Shown: positions 8,899-17,807 of the stretch, in pieces
Layout: each line of letters opens with the position of its first letter
Position numbering within the stretch: position 1 is the first letter of the stretch
NCBI GenBank assembly: GCA_022827195.1
Contig: JAJDTL010000020.1
Location: forward strand, 1-64,000
Source of the DNA: Caldilineaceae bacterium
GTDB taxonomy: Bacteria; Chloroflexota; Anaerolineae; Caldilineales; Caldilineaceae
Direction: 5' to 3'
DNA: 64,000 nucleotides
Position numbers and translations under genes: made by a program
Notes under the pieces: model-generated
Databases searched by the model: none
Told to the model about the DNA's origin: nothing
Seen by the model: only the letters and a program-made list of their open reading frames with translations

Positions 8899-9063
8899 CA
8901 GCCTGATCAGTTCTGAAAGAGGAGACCGAGAAGACTCTTTCGGCGTTACGCAGCGAGGGCGAGCAAGACGAATGACGCCCAAAGGATTGAATCGATAGAG
9001 AGAGCAGCGCTTACTTTCTGCTTCTGACTTTTCACTTTTCGCCACTGCCCGCCGGACACCGAA

Positions 9064-10056
9064 ATGATGCGTTTTGCGCTGTTTGGCGCCGGCCGCGCCG
9101 GCACAATCCACGCCAACAACATTGCCGCCCATCCCGCGGCGGAACTCGGCTACATCTTTGACGTCGACCAGGCGGCCGCGCAACGGCTCGCGGCGCGGCT
9201 GGGCGCGCGCTGCCCGCAGCGCCAGGAGGAGGTCTGGCAGGCCGACGACGTCGACGCGGTCCTGATCGCCTCCACGACCGATACGCATGCCGATCTGCTG
9301 CGGAAGGCGATGCGGGCGGGCAAGCCGACCTACTGCGAAAAGCCGATCGATCTCGACATCGACAAGGTGAGTGCAGTCGTAGTTGAGGCTTCCGCGTACG
9401 ACGTGTCGGTTTTTGTTGGCTTCCGGCGCCGTTTCGCGTCGGAGTTCCAGCAGATGCGACGGCGCATCCAGGAGGGCGCGGTCGGGCGGGTCGAGTCGGT
9501 CCGCATCGTCGCGCGTGATTTTGAACCGGCCGCCCTGGCCTACCTGGAGCGCTCCGGCGGCCTGTTGCGCGACAAGATGGTCCACTATTTCGACCTGGTC
9601 CCCTGGATTGTATCCGAGAGGCCGGCCGAGGTCTACGCGACCGGTTCCTGTCTGATCGATCCGGCCAACGTGCCGGCGGGTGACGTGGACACGGCGGTGG
9701 TCCTTTTGCGCTTTCCCAGCGGCGCGCTGTGCACGATTGAGAACGCCCGGCGGTCGGTCTACGGCTGCGACGACCGGATCGAGGTCTTTGGCTCCGAGGG
9801 GCTGCTGCAGTCGAGCCCGGCCCCCAGCCATCCGCTGGTCCATTTTACGCGGACCGGCATCGTGCAGGGCGGGTTTTCCCAGTCCTACAGTGAGGAGAGC
9901 TTTGCGAATGCGCTGGACGCCTTCATTCGTGCGGTCGGATCGGGCGCGGCCGTCTCGCCGTCGCTGCAGGACGGCTACCACGCGCAACTGATCGCCGAAG
10001 CCGCGGTCGAGTCCCTGCGCATCAACCGGCCGGTGCAGCTCCAGAGGGAACCGTAA
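9064..10056 (+). CDS. Gfo/Idh/MocA family NAD(P)-dependent oxidoreductase
   Basis: 330 residues. The N-terminal Rossmann fold shows GAGRAG at 8-13, then ASTTDTHADLL, and the family signature CEKPIDLDID with the catalytic lysine in EKP (92-94). The C-terminal substrate domain contains GGLLRDKMVHYFDLVPW, which supplies the Asp and His expected for inositol 2-dehydrogenase-type members, and FRRRFASEFQQM. It probably oxidises or reduces a hydroxyl of a cyclitol or sugar. It is co-directional with the next two genes (58 bp and 83 bp apart), likely one unit with the propeller protein and the third PhyH protein. Confidence 0.92.
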   Translation: MMRFALFGAGRAGTIHANNIAAHPAAELGYIFDVDQAAAQRLAARLGARCPQRQEEVWQADDVDAVLIASTTDTHADLLRKAMRAGKPTYCEKPIDLDIDKVSAVVVEASAYDVSVFVGFRRRFASEFQQMRRRIQEGAVGRVESVRIVARDFEPAALAYLERSGGLLRDKMVHYFDLVPWIVSERPAEVYATGSCLIDPANVPAGDVDTAVVLLRFPSGALCTIENARRSVYGCDDRIEVFGSEGLLQSSPAPSHPLVHFTRTGIVQGGFSQSYSEESFANALDAFIRAVGSGAAVSPSLQDGYHAQLIAEAAVESLRINRPVQLQREP

Positions 10057-10114
10057 GTCAGCCGCCGCTTCGCCGCATGCGTGCGAATGCAGTTCCATCA
10101 GCTGCTATCTGCCG

Positions 10115-11680
10115 ATGAACGCAAAAGCCGACCCCATCGCAAGCCCCTATCAACTGCGTGATGAAGAGAGGGTCCTGCTTCTCGACGAGGCGTTGATCGA
10201 GGAGGAGGAGGGCATCAGCCGCGAGGTGCAGCCTTGCAGCAAGACCCCTTTTGTCATGGAGCCGGACGAGGACAAGCCGTGGGAATACTGCGGCCCGGGC
10301 ATGAGCAAACGCATCCATCTCTACGGTACGGTCCTTTACGACGAGACGGTGGGCAAGTACCGCATGTGGTACTTTGGCCGTATGGGGCCCCACTGGCGCG
10401 TGCCGACCGGTAACTACCAGGTCCCCGGCCTCTTTATCCCGCGCACCGACGAGAGACCCCATCATTGCAACGGCGTCACCGCAGACGGCTATGGACGCCG
10501 TTTCGTCGACAACGATCGCGGCGACCTGACGCTTTACGCGGAGAGCGATGACGGCATCAACTGGGTCAAGCCGGATCTGGGCATCTTCAGCTTCAACGGC
10601 AGTAGGGCCAATAACATCATCTGGGACCTGCACGGCGCGTCCGTCTTTATCGATCGCGCGGAGGAGGACGCGGACAAGCGCTACAAGGCGATCGGCTTCT
10701 GCCGGCGCTACCGCGGCATCTTCCTGCTGACCTCGCCCGACGGTATCCACTGGGATGACAGCGGCCATCTTGAACCGGTGGTGCGGCGCAGCAACGAAGG
10801 CACATTCAACGTGACCTTCGACGCCGCGGCCAATCTCTACCGCGCCTATTCGATCCAGCGCTTCGACGACCGGCACAAGCGCCGCGTCATCTGTTACTCG
10901 GAAAGCCCCGCTCTGACCGGTCCCTGGAAGGACTCTTACCCGGTATTGGAGCCGGGCAGCTGGGACGACGAGGTGGCCCACCGCCGGTACGGCGCGCTGC
11001 GCGCCGAGTTTCACAACCTTTCGGCCTTTCGTTACGGTAATGTTCATCTCGGACTGCTGGGCGTGCTCTCCGTGACGGCCGAGCAGATCCCGGGGGAGAA
11101 GAATCAGATCCCGTGCGACGGTCCGATCGACGCGCAGTTTGTCTACAGTCGCGACGGCATCAACTGGCAACATGCCGACCGCGGCCGGACGGCGGCGCTT
11201 CCCCGCGGCGAGGGCGAGGCATGGGACAGGGGTATGATCATCGGCACGGCGAAGGAGCCGGTTCTGGACGGGGACGAACTGCACTGGTACTACACCGGCT
11301 GTGAGCACACGCACGGCGAGACCGACATGGAGAAGCGGGTCAAGCGGTTGGGGCGAGCCTCCTGGAAGCGGGATCGTTTCGTCGCGCTGGCCGCGGCCGG
11401 CGAGGGTCTTGTCGTGACCAAACCGCTGCTCCCCGCGTCCTGGAGTCTATACGAGTTGGAGATAAACGCTGACGCGGCCGGCGGTCAACTGCGCATCGAG
11501 ATTTGCCGGCCCGACGGCCGTGCCCTGGTAGGCTTTTCGCGCGAGGAGTGCGCACCTCTGCAGAGCGACGAAGTGCACTGGCGTGTCCCACTGGCGGAAC
11601 ATCAATCAAAGTTCAAAGAGCCCGTTCAGATTCGCTTTTTCCTCAACCGCAGCAAGCTGTACAGCTTCAGATTCATCTGA
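10115..11680 (+). CDS. Beta-propeller glycosidase-like protein (GH32/43/130-type repeats), paralogue 1
   Basis: 521 residues. Repeated blade motifs are visible: YRMWYFGRM, LTLYAESDDGINWVKPDLG, GIFLLTSPDGIHWDDSG, AQFVYSRDGINWQHAD and ELHWYYTG. The pattern S-x-D-G-x-x-W recurs as in five-bladed propeller glycoside hydrolases. The C-terminal ~100 residues form a separate domain (SLYELEINADAAGGQLRIEI..FSREECAPL..EVHWR) shared with the paralogue at 22.3 kb. No signal peptide is seen, so it is probably cytoplasmic. Catalytic acids cannot be assigned by eye. The proteins are widespread but unnamed, so sugar hydrolysis is an inference. Confidence 0.75.
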   Translation: MNAKADPIASPYQLRDEERVLLLDEALIEEEEGISREVQPCSKTPFVMEPDEDKPWEYCGPGMSKRIHLYGTVLYDETVGKYRMWYFGRMGPHWRVPTGNYQVPGLFIPRTDERPHHCNGVTADGYGRRFVDNDRGDLTLYAESDDGINWVKPDLGIFSFNGSRANNIIWDLHGASVFIDRAEEDADKRYKAIGFCRRYRGIFLLTSPDGIHWDDSGHLEPVVRRSNEGTFNVTFDAAANLYRAYSIQRFDDRHKRRVICYSESPALTGPWKDSYPVLEPGSWDDEVAHRRYGALRAEFHNLSAFRYGNVHLGLLGVLSVTAEQIPGEKNQIPCDGPIDAQFVYSRDGINWQHADRGRTAALPRGEGEAWDRGMIIGTAKEPVLDGDELHWYYTGCEHTHGETDMEKRVKRLGRASWKRDRFVALAAAGEGLVVTKPLLPASWSLYELEINADAAGGQLRIEICRPDGRALVGFSREECAPLQSDEVHWRVPLAEHQSKFKEPVQIRFFLNRSKLYSFRFI

Positions 11681-11763
11681 ACTTTGCACAGTGTCCGTTC
11701 TTCGCGCTAAACGCAGGGGAATGCCCGACGGGCCAGGCTGTGAACAGTCATAAGAGGTATCCA

Positions 11764-12486
11764 ATGCATCTCACCAGCCAAGAGAAAGAGTCCTATGAGG
11801 CCAACGGTTTTCTGCTCAAAAAGGGCCTTGTCCCTGCAAAGGATATCGGGCGGATCCGCCAGGAGTTGAAGGACATTCACCGGCGCATGGTGGCCGACCC
11901 ACCGCCCGACATTCATGTTGCCTGGGAGGATGAGGACGCGTCCGATGAGAGCAAGATCATCCGCCAGCTGATGCACAGCGAGCTGGTCAGCCCCACCCTC
12001 AACCGCATCCTGCGCAGCGACGCGCTCGTCGACATCGTGGCCGAGCTGATGCACCCGCAGGTGGCGCTCTACCACAGCAAGCTGCTGCCCAAGGAGGCCG
12101 GCATCGGCGCGGCCACCCCCTGGCACCAGGACTATGCCTACTGGAAGGCCGAAGGTAACCTGCCTTTGATGATCAACTGCCAGCTGGCCATCGACCCCAT
12201 GACGCTCGAAAACGGCTGCCTTGAGTTCATCCCGGGCAGCCACCGCTGGGGCCTCCAGGACCACGAGCAGCACCAGGAGACATTCGGCAAGTTCCTGCCC
12301 GGCCACTACTACAAGCGCGAAGAGGGCGTGACCGTGCCGATGGAGCCGGGCGACGGCATCTTTTTCACCTCGCTGGTCATCCACGGCTCCGCGCCCAACC
12401 TGTCGCCCCATCCCCGCTGGGCCAACACCTTTGCCTACAACGTGCCTGGCAACGGTGAACGCCAGGAACGCGAGATATTGCGTTGA
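11764..12486 (+). CDS. Phytanoyl-CoA dioxygenase (PhyH) family protein 3
   Basis: 240 residues from ATG 11764 with AAGAGG upstream. The frame is open further 5' (to 11503), but that part overlaps the preceding gene and has no PhyH similarity. Iron ligands: H121 and D123 in ATPWHQDYAYW and H207 in SLVIHGSAPN, followed by arginine 218. The central MTLENGCLEFIPGSHRWG is the family hallmark. A non-haem iron oxygenase is expected; the substrate is unknown. It closes the Gfo-propeller-PhyH run and is followed by a 530-bp non-coding stretch with a promoter. Confidence 0.9.
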   Translation: MHLTSQEKESYEANGFLLKKGLVPAKDIGRIRQELKDIHRRMVADPPPDIHVAWEDEDASDESKIIRQLMHSELVSPTLNRILRSDALVDIVAELMHPQVALYHSKLLPKEAGIGAATPWHQDYAYWKAEGNLPLMINCQLAIDPMTLENGCLEFIPGSHRWGLQDHEQHQETFGKFLPGHYYKREEGVTVPMEPGDGIFFTSLVIHGSAPNLSPHPRWANTFAYNVPGNGERQEREILR

Positions 12487-12529
12487 TCGCGGTTGTCCCC
12501 TGTGTATGCTTGAATTGCGACTTCAAAAA

Positions 12530-12558
12530 TTGGTCATACCCGCCCGTGTGTGTATAAT
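12530..12558 (+). promoter_or_regulatory. Candidate promoter for the oligopeptide-type ABC operon
   Basis: TTGGTC (12530-12535), 17 bp, perfect TATAAT (12553-12558). It would give a ~450-nt leader before the binding-protein start at 13018. The remainder of the 12487-13017 gap has no convincing gene. Confidence 0.45.
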
Positions 12559-12908
12559 TTCGTTCCAATCCCTCCTGCCCCTTTTTGATCCGGGGCACAG
12601 TGCAGCGAGCGTGCTGTCGGCAGTCTGGTTCGTCCGAAAGTTGGCAGCAGCTATAGATCGCCCCAATTGCGGGCGGTTTTCCCGTTAGTCTCCTGTTTGG
12701 TGACACAGTTGACCGAGTCGGCTTATCGGAGAATCACGGTCTCTTTCCCCGCGCTGAGGCTGTTCCCCTGTGATGCGGCCGATCGAAGACGGCGCCCCGG
12801 TGCCGGCTCTTTCCGGTCATCTTCCGGCCGGGATTTCCAGTGGCTGATCGGCAGTCGGTGGTCTCGGTCGGCTACCGTTCCACGATGACGGCATTGTGTG
12901 ATTCTGAG

Positions 12909-12967
12909 AGTTTTCGGCTGTCCCGTTCGGGCTTGATGGGGGCCTTGCCGAAAATTGAATGTTTTTT
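12909..12967 (+). promoter_or_regulatory. Long-stem leader structure before the ABC binding-protein gene
   Basis: TTTTCGGC (12911-12918) pairs perfectly with GCCGAAAA (12947-12954), extended by a G-U and an A-T pair. Inside lies the small hairpin CCCGTTCGGG. The run GTTTTTTG begins 6 bp after the stem, 50 bp before the ATG. It resembles an attenuator or riboswitch-like expression platform, but I recognise no known class. Confidence 0.35.
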
Positions 12968-13017
12968 GCAAAAGATTTGAAGTTCGGTACCAAATCCAAC
13001 CAATGGGAGGAGAATCC

Positions 13018-15006
13018 ATGACCCGAAGAGAGATTTCGCGACGAAGATTCCTGCAGGTGTCGGCCTTCGCAACGGCCGGCGCGGTGCTGGCAGCCTGCGG
13101 CGGCGGCGGTGACGAGCCGGCCGCGGAGGCGCCGGCAGCCGAGGCCCCGGCCGCGTCTGACAGCGGCGAAGCGGCGATGCCGGCGTCGCAGTACAACGAG
13201 GCGCCGATGCTGGCCGAAATGGTCGCCAACGGCGACATACCGCCGGTTGACGAGCGGCTGCCCGCCAACCCAATGGTGATCGAACCGCTGGATGAGATCG
13301 GCCAGTACGGCGGCACCTGGCGCCGCATCGGCGTCGGTCCGGGCGATGCCGGCATCTTCAGGTACCGCCTCATGTACCCGCAGCTGGTCCGCTTCAACAT
13401 GGACGGTTCCGACATCGGCCCCAACCTGGCCGAATCCTGGGAAGTTTCCGATGACGGCACGACCTACACCTTCCACCTGCGCGAGGGCGTCAAGTGGTCG
13501 GACGGCGCACCGCACTCTTCCGAGGACTTCATGTTCTGGTATGAGGATGTGCTGGGCGACGAAGACCTCGCTCCGAGCTTCCCGACATGGCTGACCGTAG
13601 GCGGCCAGCCGGTCGTGATGGACGCGCCCGACGATCTGACGATTCGCTTCACCTTCCCCGGCGCGCACGGCATCTTCATGACGCTGATGGCGGGCGCCAA
13701 CGGCGCTTCGATGACCTGGTATCCCAAGCACTACATGACCCAGTACCATCGCAACTACGAAGATGAAGAGGAGCTGAACGCGCAGGCGTCGGAGAACGAC
13801 TTCGAGTTCTGGCACCAGTACTTCAACAACCGGCTTACGCCGCGCCTGAATCTTGACGTGCCGGTCCTTTTCGCCTGGCGCTTCACCAAGATTACACCCG
13901 ACGTTCCGATCGTGCTGGAACGCAACCCCTACTACTGGAAGGTGGACCCCGCAGGCAACCAGTTGCCCTACATCGACAAGGTCTCGACCGATATTGTCGA
14001 GGACTCGGAGGTCCTGAACCTGCGCGCGGTGGCCGGCGATATCGACATGCAGCACCGCCATATCCTGATGGAGAACTTCTCGCTCTTCAAGGAGAATGAG
14101 GAGGTGGGCAACTACGAGATCCTTCTCTGGAAGTTCGGCGAAACGAGCGATTCCGTTTTGTCCTTCAATCTCTGCCATCCGGACCCGGTCCTGCATGAGA
14201 TTTTCAACGACAAGCGCTTCCGCTTTGCCATGTCGTACGCGATGAACCGCGACGAGGTGATCGAGGCCGTCTACCTCGGCCAGGGTGAGCCGGGGCAGCC
14301 TGCGCCGCTCGCCAGCTCCCCCTTCTACGATGAGTCGCAGGCCAAGAACGCGACCGAGTACGAACCGGACCTGGCCAATTCTCTGCTGGACGAGATGGGC
14401 CTGACCGACAAGAACGACGACGGAATCCGTCTGCGTTCGGACGGCGAGCCGCTCAGCATTATCTTCAACTATGCGCCGGTCTTCGGCTCCTGGCGCAGCA
14501 TCGGCGAACTGATGCAGAAGTACATGGGCGACGTCGGCGTGCAGTTGACACTGAAAGAGGAGGCCCGCCCGCTGTGGAGCCAGCGCGTCCAGGCTTCCGA
14601 GCACGATTTTACCGTCTGGACCGGCTCGGCCGAGTTCAACCCGCTGATCGACCCGCGGCACTTCATGCCGTTCAACCCAGGCAGCTCGCACCACGCCGCC
14701 TGCCATGCCCTCTGGTACAACTCCAGCGGCGCCAACGGCATCGAGCCGACCGGCGACCTGCGCACCACGATCGATCTCTACGAGGCGATCAAGGCCACGC
14801 CGGACGTTGAGGAGCATGAACGCCTCTTCCAGCAGATTCTCGACCTCAACAAGGAAAATCTGTGGACGTTCAGCATGGCGGTCGGCCTGCCTGCGCCCGT
14901 CGTACTGAGCAAGAACATGGGCAACGTCCCGCGCGAGGGCGTCTCCTCCTGGCATCTGCAGACGCCTGGCAGCACCGTGCCGGAGCAGTACTACTTCAAG
15001 AGCTAA
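13018..15006 (+). CDS. ABC transporter substrate-binding lipoprotein (peptide/oligosaccharide type, SBP_bac_5)
   Basis: 662 residues from ATG 13018 (GGGAGGAG just upstream; the frame is open to 12955 but those residues are leader). The N terminus has a Tat-like TRREISRRRFLQ, a hydrophobic core and lipobox LAAC, then an Ala/Glu/Pro-rich linker. The body is family 5: PNLAESWEVSDDGTTYTFHLREGVKWSDG, RNPYYWKVDPAGNQLPYIDK and RFAMSYAMNRDEVI. It captures peptides or oligosaccharides for the two permeases that follow. At this length it belongs with the larger Chloroflexota members. No ATPase genes are linked, so shared ATPases elsewhere are expected. Confidence 0.92.
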   Translation: MTRREISRRRFLQVSAFATAGAVLAACGGGGDEPAAEAPAAEAPAASDSGEAAMPASQYNEAPMLAEMVANGDIPPVDERLPANPMVIEPLDEIGQYGGTWRRIGVGPGDAGIFRYRLMYPQLVRFNMDGSDIGPNLAESWEVSDDGTTYTFHLREGVKWSDGAPHSSEDFMFWYEDVLGDEDLAPSFPTWLTVGGQPVVMDAPDDLTIRFTFPGAHGIFMTLMAGANGASMTWYPKHYMTQYHRNYEDEEELNAQASENDFEFWHQYFNNRLTPRLNLDVPVLFAWRFTKITPDVPIVLERNPYYWKVDPAGNQLPYIDKVSTDIVEDSEVLNLRAVAGDIDMQHRHILMENFSLFKENEEVGNYEILLWKFGETSDSVLSFNLCHPDPVLHEIFNDKRFRFAMSYAMNRDEVIEAVYLGQGEPGQPAPLASSPFYDESQAKNATEYEPDLANSLLDEMGLTDKNDDGIRLRSDGEPLSIIFNYAPVFGSWRSIGELMQKYMGDVGVQLTLKEEARPLWSQRVQASEHDFTVWTGSAEFNPLIDPRHFMPFNPGSSHHAACHALWYNSSGANGIEPTGDLRTTIDLYEAIKATPDVEEHERLFQQILDLNKENLWTFSMAVGLPAPVVLSKNMGNVPREGVSSWHLQTPGSTVPEQYYFKS

Positions 15007-15007
15007 G

Positions 15008-15112
15008 TTCAGTTGCCAGCGGCCAGTCGCCAGTGGTCGGTTGCCAGCAAATCCGCTGGTGACCGGCCGCAGGCCGCTGGCATTTCACTAACCAGTAACC
15101 ACTAACCACTCA
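15008..15112 (+). repeat. Intergenic repeat, family B (GGTTGCCAGT type)
   Basis: CAGTTGCCAGCGGCCAGTCG..GTGGTCGGTTGCCAGC followed by GACCGGCCGCAGGCCGCTGG and ACTAACCAGTAACCACTAACC. These are degenerate ~7-bp units related to CCAGTTG/CCAGTGG filling the gap between the binding-protein and first permease genes. Confidence 0.6.
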
Positions 15113-15118
15113 GGTTCA

Positions 15119-16105
15119 ATGTCCTCATTCATCTTCCGCCGTCTCATCCTGATGGTGCCGACGCTGTTCATGATCTCGTTGATCTCCTTTGTGGTCATCG
15201 AACTGCCGCCCGGCGACTACATGACCTCCTATATCGCCAACCGCATGGCGATGGGGGACGACGTGCGCCAGGACGAGATCGACGCGCTCGTCATGCAGTA
15301 CGGGCTGGACCAGCCGGCGCCGGTACGCTTCTACAAGTGGCTGGGCAACGTGTTGCAGGGCAACTTCGGCTTCTCCTTCGAGTGGTCGCTGCCCGTGAGC
15401 GACCTGATCTGGGACCGGTTGGGTCTGACGGTGGTGGTCGCCTTCGCCGCGCTGATGTTTTCATGGATCGTCGGGCTTGTCGTCGGCGTATTTTCCGCGG
15501 TCTACCAGTATTCGATCGGGGACTATATCTTCACCGCGCTCAGCTTTATTGGCCTGGGCACGCCCAATTTCATGATCGCGTTGATCCTGATGTGGATCGC
15601 CCTAAGTTATTTCGGTGTCAACATCTCCGGCCTTTTTTCGCAGGAGTTTGTCGACGCGCCCTGGAGCGTGGCCAAGTTCTTCGATATGCTCAAGCATCTG
15701 TGGGCGCCTGCGGTCATCGTGGGGACGGCGGGGTCGGCCGGGTTGGTGCGCACGATGCGCGCCAACCTGTTGGACGAGCTGAGCAAGCCGTACGTGGAGA
15801 CGGGGCGCGCCAAGGGCCTGAACGAGATGAAGCTGGTGATGAAATACCCGACGCGGGTGGCGTTGAATCCCTTTGTCAGTACGATGGGCTGGGCCCTGCC
15901 GCAGCTGGTCTCCGGCTCGATCATCGTTTCGGTCGTGCTGAGCCTGCCGACCACCGGCCCGCTGCTGCTGCGCGCGCTCCTGACCCAGGACATGTACCTG
16001 GCCGCCAGCTTTCTGCTCATGCTGAGCACGCTGACGATCATTGGCACGTTGGTCTCGGATATCATGCTTGCCTTGCTCGACCCGCGCATTCGGATGGGTG
16101 GGTGA
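15119..16105 (+). CDS. ABC transporter permease, DppB type
   Basis: 328 residues, inner-membrane permease of peptide/nickel-type importers. The N terminus FIFRRLILMVPTLFMISLISFVVIELPPGDY is the usual first helix with its PPGD ending. The cytoplasmic loop has ARAKGLNEMKLVMKYPTRVALNP, the EAA-type ATPase contact site, and the C terminus SDIMLALLDPRIRMGG is characteristic. It pairs with the DppC-type permease downstream and the binding lipoprotein upstream. A family B repeat, not a coding overlap, separates it from the binding-protein gene. Confidence 0.92.
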   Translation: MSSFIFRRLILMVPTLFMISLISFVVIELPPGDYMTSYIANRMAMGDDVRQDEIDALVMQYGLDQPAPVRFYKWLGNVLQGNFGFSFEWSLPVSDLIWDRLGLTVVVAFAALMFSWIVGLVVGVFSAVYQYSIGDYIFTALSFIGLGTPNFMIALILMWIALSYFGVNISGLFSQEFVDAPWSVAKFFDMLKHLWAPAVIVGTAGSAGLVRTMRANLLDELSKPYVETGRAKGLNEMKLVMKYPTRVALNPFVSTMGWALPQLVSGSIIVSVVLSLPTTGPLLLRALLTQDMYLAASFLLMLSTLTIIGTLVSDIMLALLDPRIRMGG

Positions 16106-16111
16106 GGGGGC

Positions 16112-16156
16112 GTCTTCAGTTTCTGGTTTTTCTTTTCCAGTTTTTCGTTTTCGGGC
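16112..16156 (+). repeat. Intergenic repeat, family A
   Basis: TCTTCAGTTTCTGGTTTTTC then TTTTCCAGTTTTTCGTTTTC. This is a T-rich array of CAGTTT-like units between the two permease genes, same type as at 6.2, 17.4, 34.6, 35.6 and 46.6 kb. Confidence 0.6.
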
Positions 16157-16178
16157 ATGGGGGCCGGTGTCCATCTAA

Positions 16179-17414
16179 ATGGCCGCAGACCAGTCATCTA
16201 CACAGCAAATTCAGGCCGGAGACCTTCAGCAGGGGCTGGAGGAGGACGACGCCGGCGCCTATCTTCCCATCGAGGAAGAGGAAGAGCAGATCTACGTTGC
16301 CACGCCGCTGCAGATGATGTGGTGGCGTTTTATCAAGCACCGAATGGCGATCGTGGGCGGCGTGGTCGTCATTATCCTCTATGTGATCGCCCTCTTTGCC
16401 GAATTTCTGGCGCCCTACAACCCTGAGACCTACGAAGTCGCGCTGACCTACGCGCCGCCGCAACGGATTCATCTCTTCCACGACGGCGAGTTCCAGGGCC
16501 GTCCGTTCGTCTACGGCCTGACGCAGGCGCGCAACCCCGAAACGCTGCGCATGGAGTTCCAGATCGACGAGCGGATCCGCTACCCGGTCCGGTTCTGGGT
16601 CGAAGGGGATGCGTACAAACTCTGGGGCCTGTTCAAGACCAATCTTCACCTGTTCGGCGTCCGTGCCGAAGAGCCGGTGCTCGATAACACGGGAGGCGAG
16701 GAGCTGGAGCTGCCGGAGTTTGCGCCGGTTTTCATTCTCGGCGCGGACAAGCTGGGCCGCGACATGTTCACGCGTATCATCTACGGCTCGCGCATTTCGC
16801 TCTCGATCGGCCTGATCGGCGTGACGCTGAGCTTCATCTTCGGCGTTGTGCTGGGCGGCATCTCCGGCTACTACGGCGGCGTGATCGACGTCCTGATCCA
16901 GCGCGTGATCGAGTTCATCCGTTCGGTGCCGTCGATTCCGCTGTGGATGGCGCTGAGCGCGGCGCTGCCGCAGGACTGGTCCAGCATCAGAGTCTATTTC
17001 GGCATCACGATCATCCTCTCGCTGATCGGCTGGACCTTTCTGGCGCGCGCGGTGCGCGGCCGCTTTCTCTCGATGCGCGAGGAGGAGTTCGTCCTGGCGG
17101 CCCGCTTCGCCGGCGCCAGCGAGATGCGCATCATCCTGCGCCACATGGTACCCTCCTTTTTCAGCCACCTGATCGCCTCGGCCACGCTGGCCGTCCCGAC
17201 CATGATTCTCAGCGAGACGTCGCTCAGCTTCCTGGGCCTGGGGCTGCGGCCGCCGACGATCAGCTGGGGCGTTCTGCTGCAGGAGGCGCAGAACCTGCGC
17301 TCGGTCGCGCTGGCCCCGTGGCTGCTGCTGCCCGGCCTCTTCGTCATCGTCACCGTTCTCGCGTTGAGCTTCCTCGGCGACGGACTGCGCGACGCGGCCG
17401 ATCCGTATCATTAG
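16179..17414 (+). CDS. ABC transporter permease, DppC type, with long periplasmic insert
   Basis: 411 residues, longer than the usual ~300. An acidic cytoplasmic N terminus (LEEDDAGAYLPIEEEEEQ) precedes helix 1 (GGVVVIILYVIALFAEFLAPYNP). An insert of ~110 residues follows (roughly 90-200: HLFHDGEFQGRPFVYGL to ELELPEFAPVF) before the standard ILGADKLGRDMFTRIIYGSRISLSIGL. The EAA loop is AARFAGASEMRIILRHMVPS and the C terminus FLGDGLRDAADP. An insert between helix 1 and the G-x-D-x-x-GRD motif occurs in a subclass of large peptide-type permeases. It works with the preceding permease. Confidence 0.92.
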   Translation: MAADQSSTQQIQAGDLQQGLEEDDAGAYLPIEEEEEQIYVATPLQMMWWRFIKHRMAIVGGVVVIILYVIALFAEFLAPYNPETYEVALTYAPPQRIHLFHDGEFQGRPFVYGLTQARNPETLRMEFQIDERIRYPVRFWVEGDAYKLWGLFKTNLHLFGVRAEEPVLDNTGGEELELPEFAPVFILGADKLGRDMFTRIIYGSRISLSIGLIGVTLSFIFGVVLGGISGYYGGVIDVLIQRVIEFIRSVPSIPLWMALSAALPQDWSSIRVYFGITIILSLIGWTFLARAVRGRFLSMREEEFVLAARFAGASEMRIILRHMVPSFFSHLIASATLAVPTMILSETSLSFLGLGLRPPTISWGVLLQEAQNLRSVALAPWLLLPGLFVIVTVLALSFLGDGLRDAADPYH

Positions 17415-17457
17415 GGTTTTGAGTTTCCAGTTTTGAGTTTTCGGTAACTGCGCGGTT
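17415..17457 (+). repeat. Intergenic repeat, family A, with conserved GTAACTGCGCGG tail
   Basis: GGTTTTGAGTTTCCAGTTTT followed by GAGTTTTCGGTAACTGCGCGG, directly after the permease stop. The GGTAACTGCGCGG end is nearly the same as CGTAACGGCGCG at 34.66 kb and AGTAACTGCGTTGCG at 35.67 kb. This suggests a defined element and not random low complexity. The rest of the gap up to the sulfatase promoter shows no gene. Confidence 0.65.
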
Positions 17458-17719
17458 GTCGGGCTGTGATGCTGAAGACGAAGAGCCGGCCCCCACAATA
17501 TTCTGCGGGTTCGACGCCAACTCTTTCCACCGATTTTCCCATTAATGCTGTTCAAGGACGCGGCACTGTTTGGTTCTTTCGCCGGCGATTGCCGCAGCAT
17601 CTCGCGCCGTAGTGTTCGAGCAGCAGCGCATCTCCGGCCTGGATGCTGGCGACCGCCTACTCGACAGTTGGGTTTCAATCGGGCTGCGCGCACGAAACCG
17701 CCCCCTGGATAGACGTGGG

Positions 17720-17748
17720 TTGACGGTCATGGACGCCCGCAATACAAT
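17720..17748 (+). promoter_or_regulatory. Sigma70-type promoter for sulfatase 1
   Basis: TTGACG (17720-17725), 17 bp, TACAAT (17743-17748): five of six matches in each box at optimal spacing, 60 bp before the sulfatase start. Confidence 0.6.
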
Positions 17749-17807
17749 GCAGCCCGACCTGTACGCGGGGTACACCGGAAACGCAAGGTCCAGCGAGGCT
17801 TATCCCG

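Noticed and set aside
8488..10098. 536-residue antisense open frame over HepT and the Gfo/Idh/MocA gene
   Set aside because: It spans two well-supported genes on the other strand and has no family motif.
12817..14955. 712-residue antisense open frame opposite the ABC binding-protein gene
   Set aside because: The plus strand encodes a complete SBP_bac_5 lipoprotein; the antisense frame results from GC-rich codon bias.
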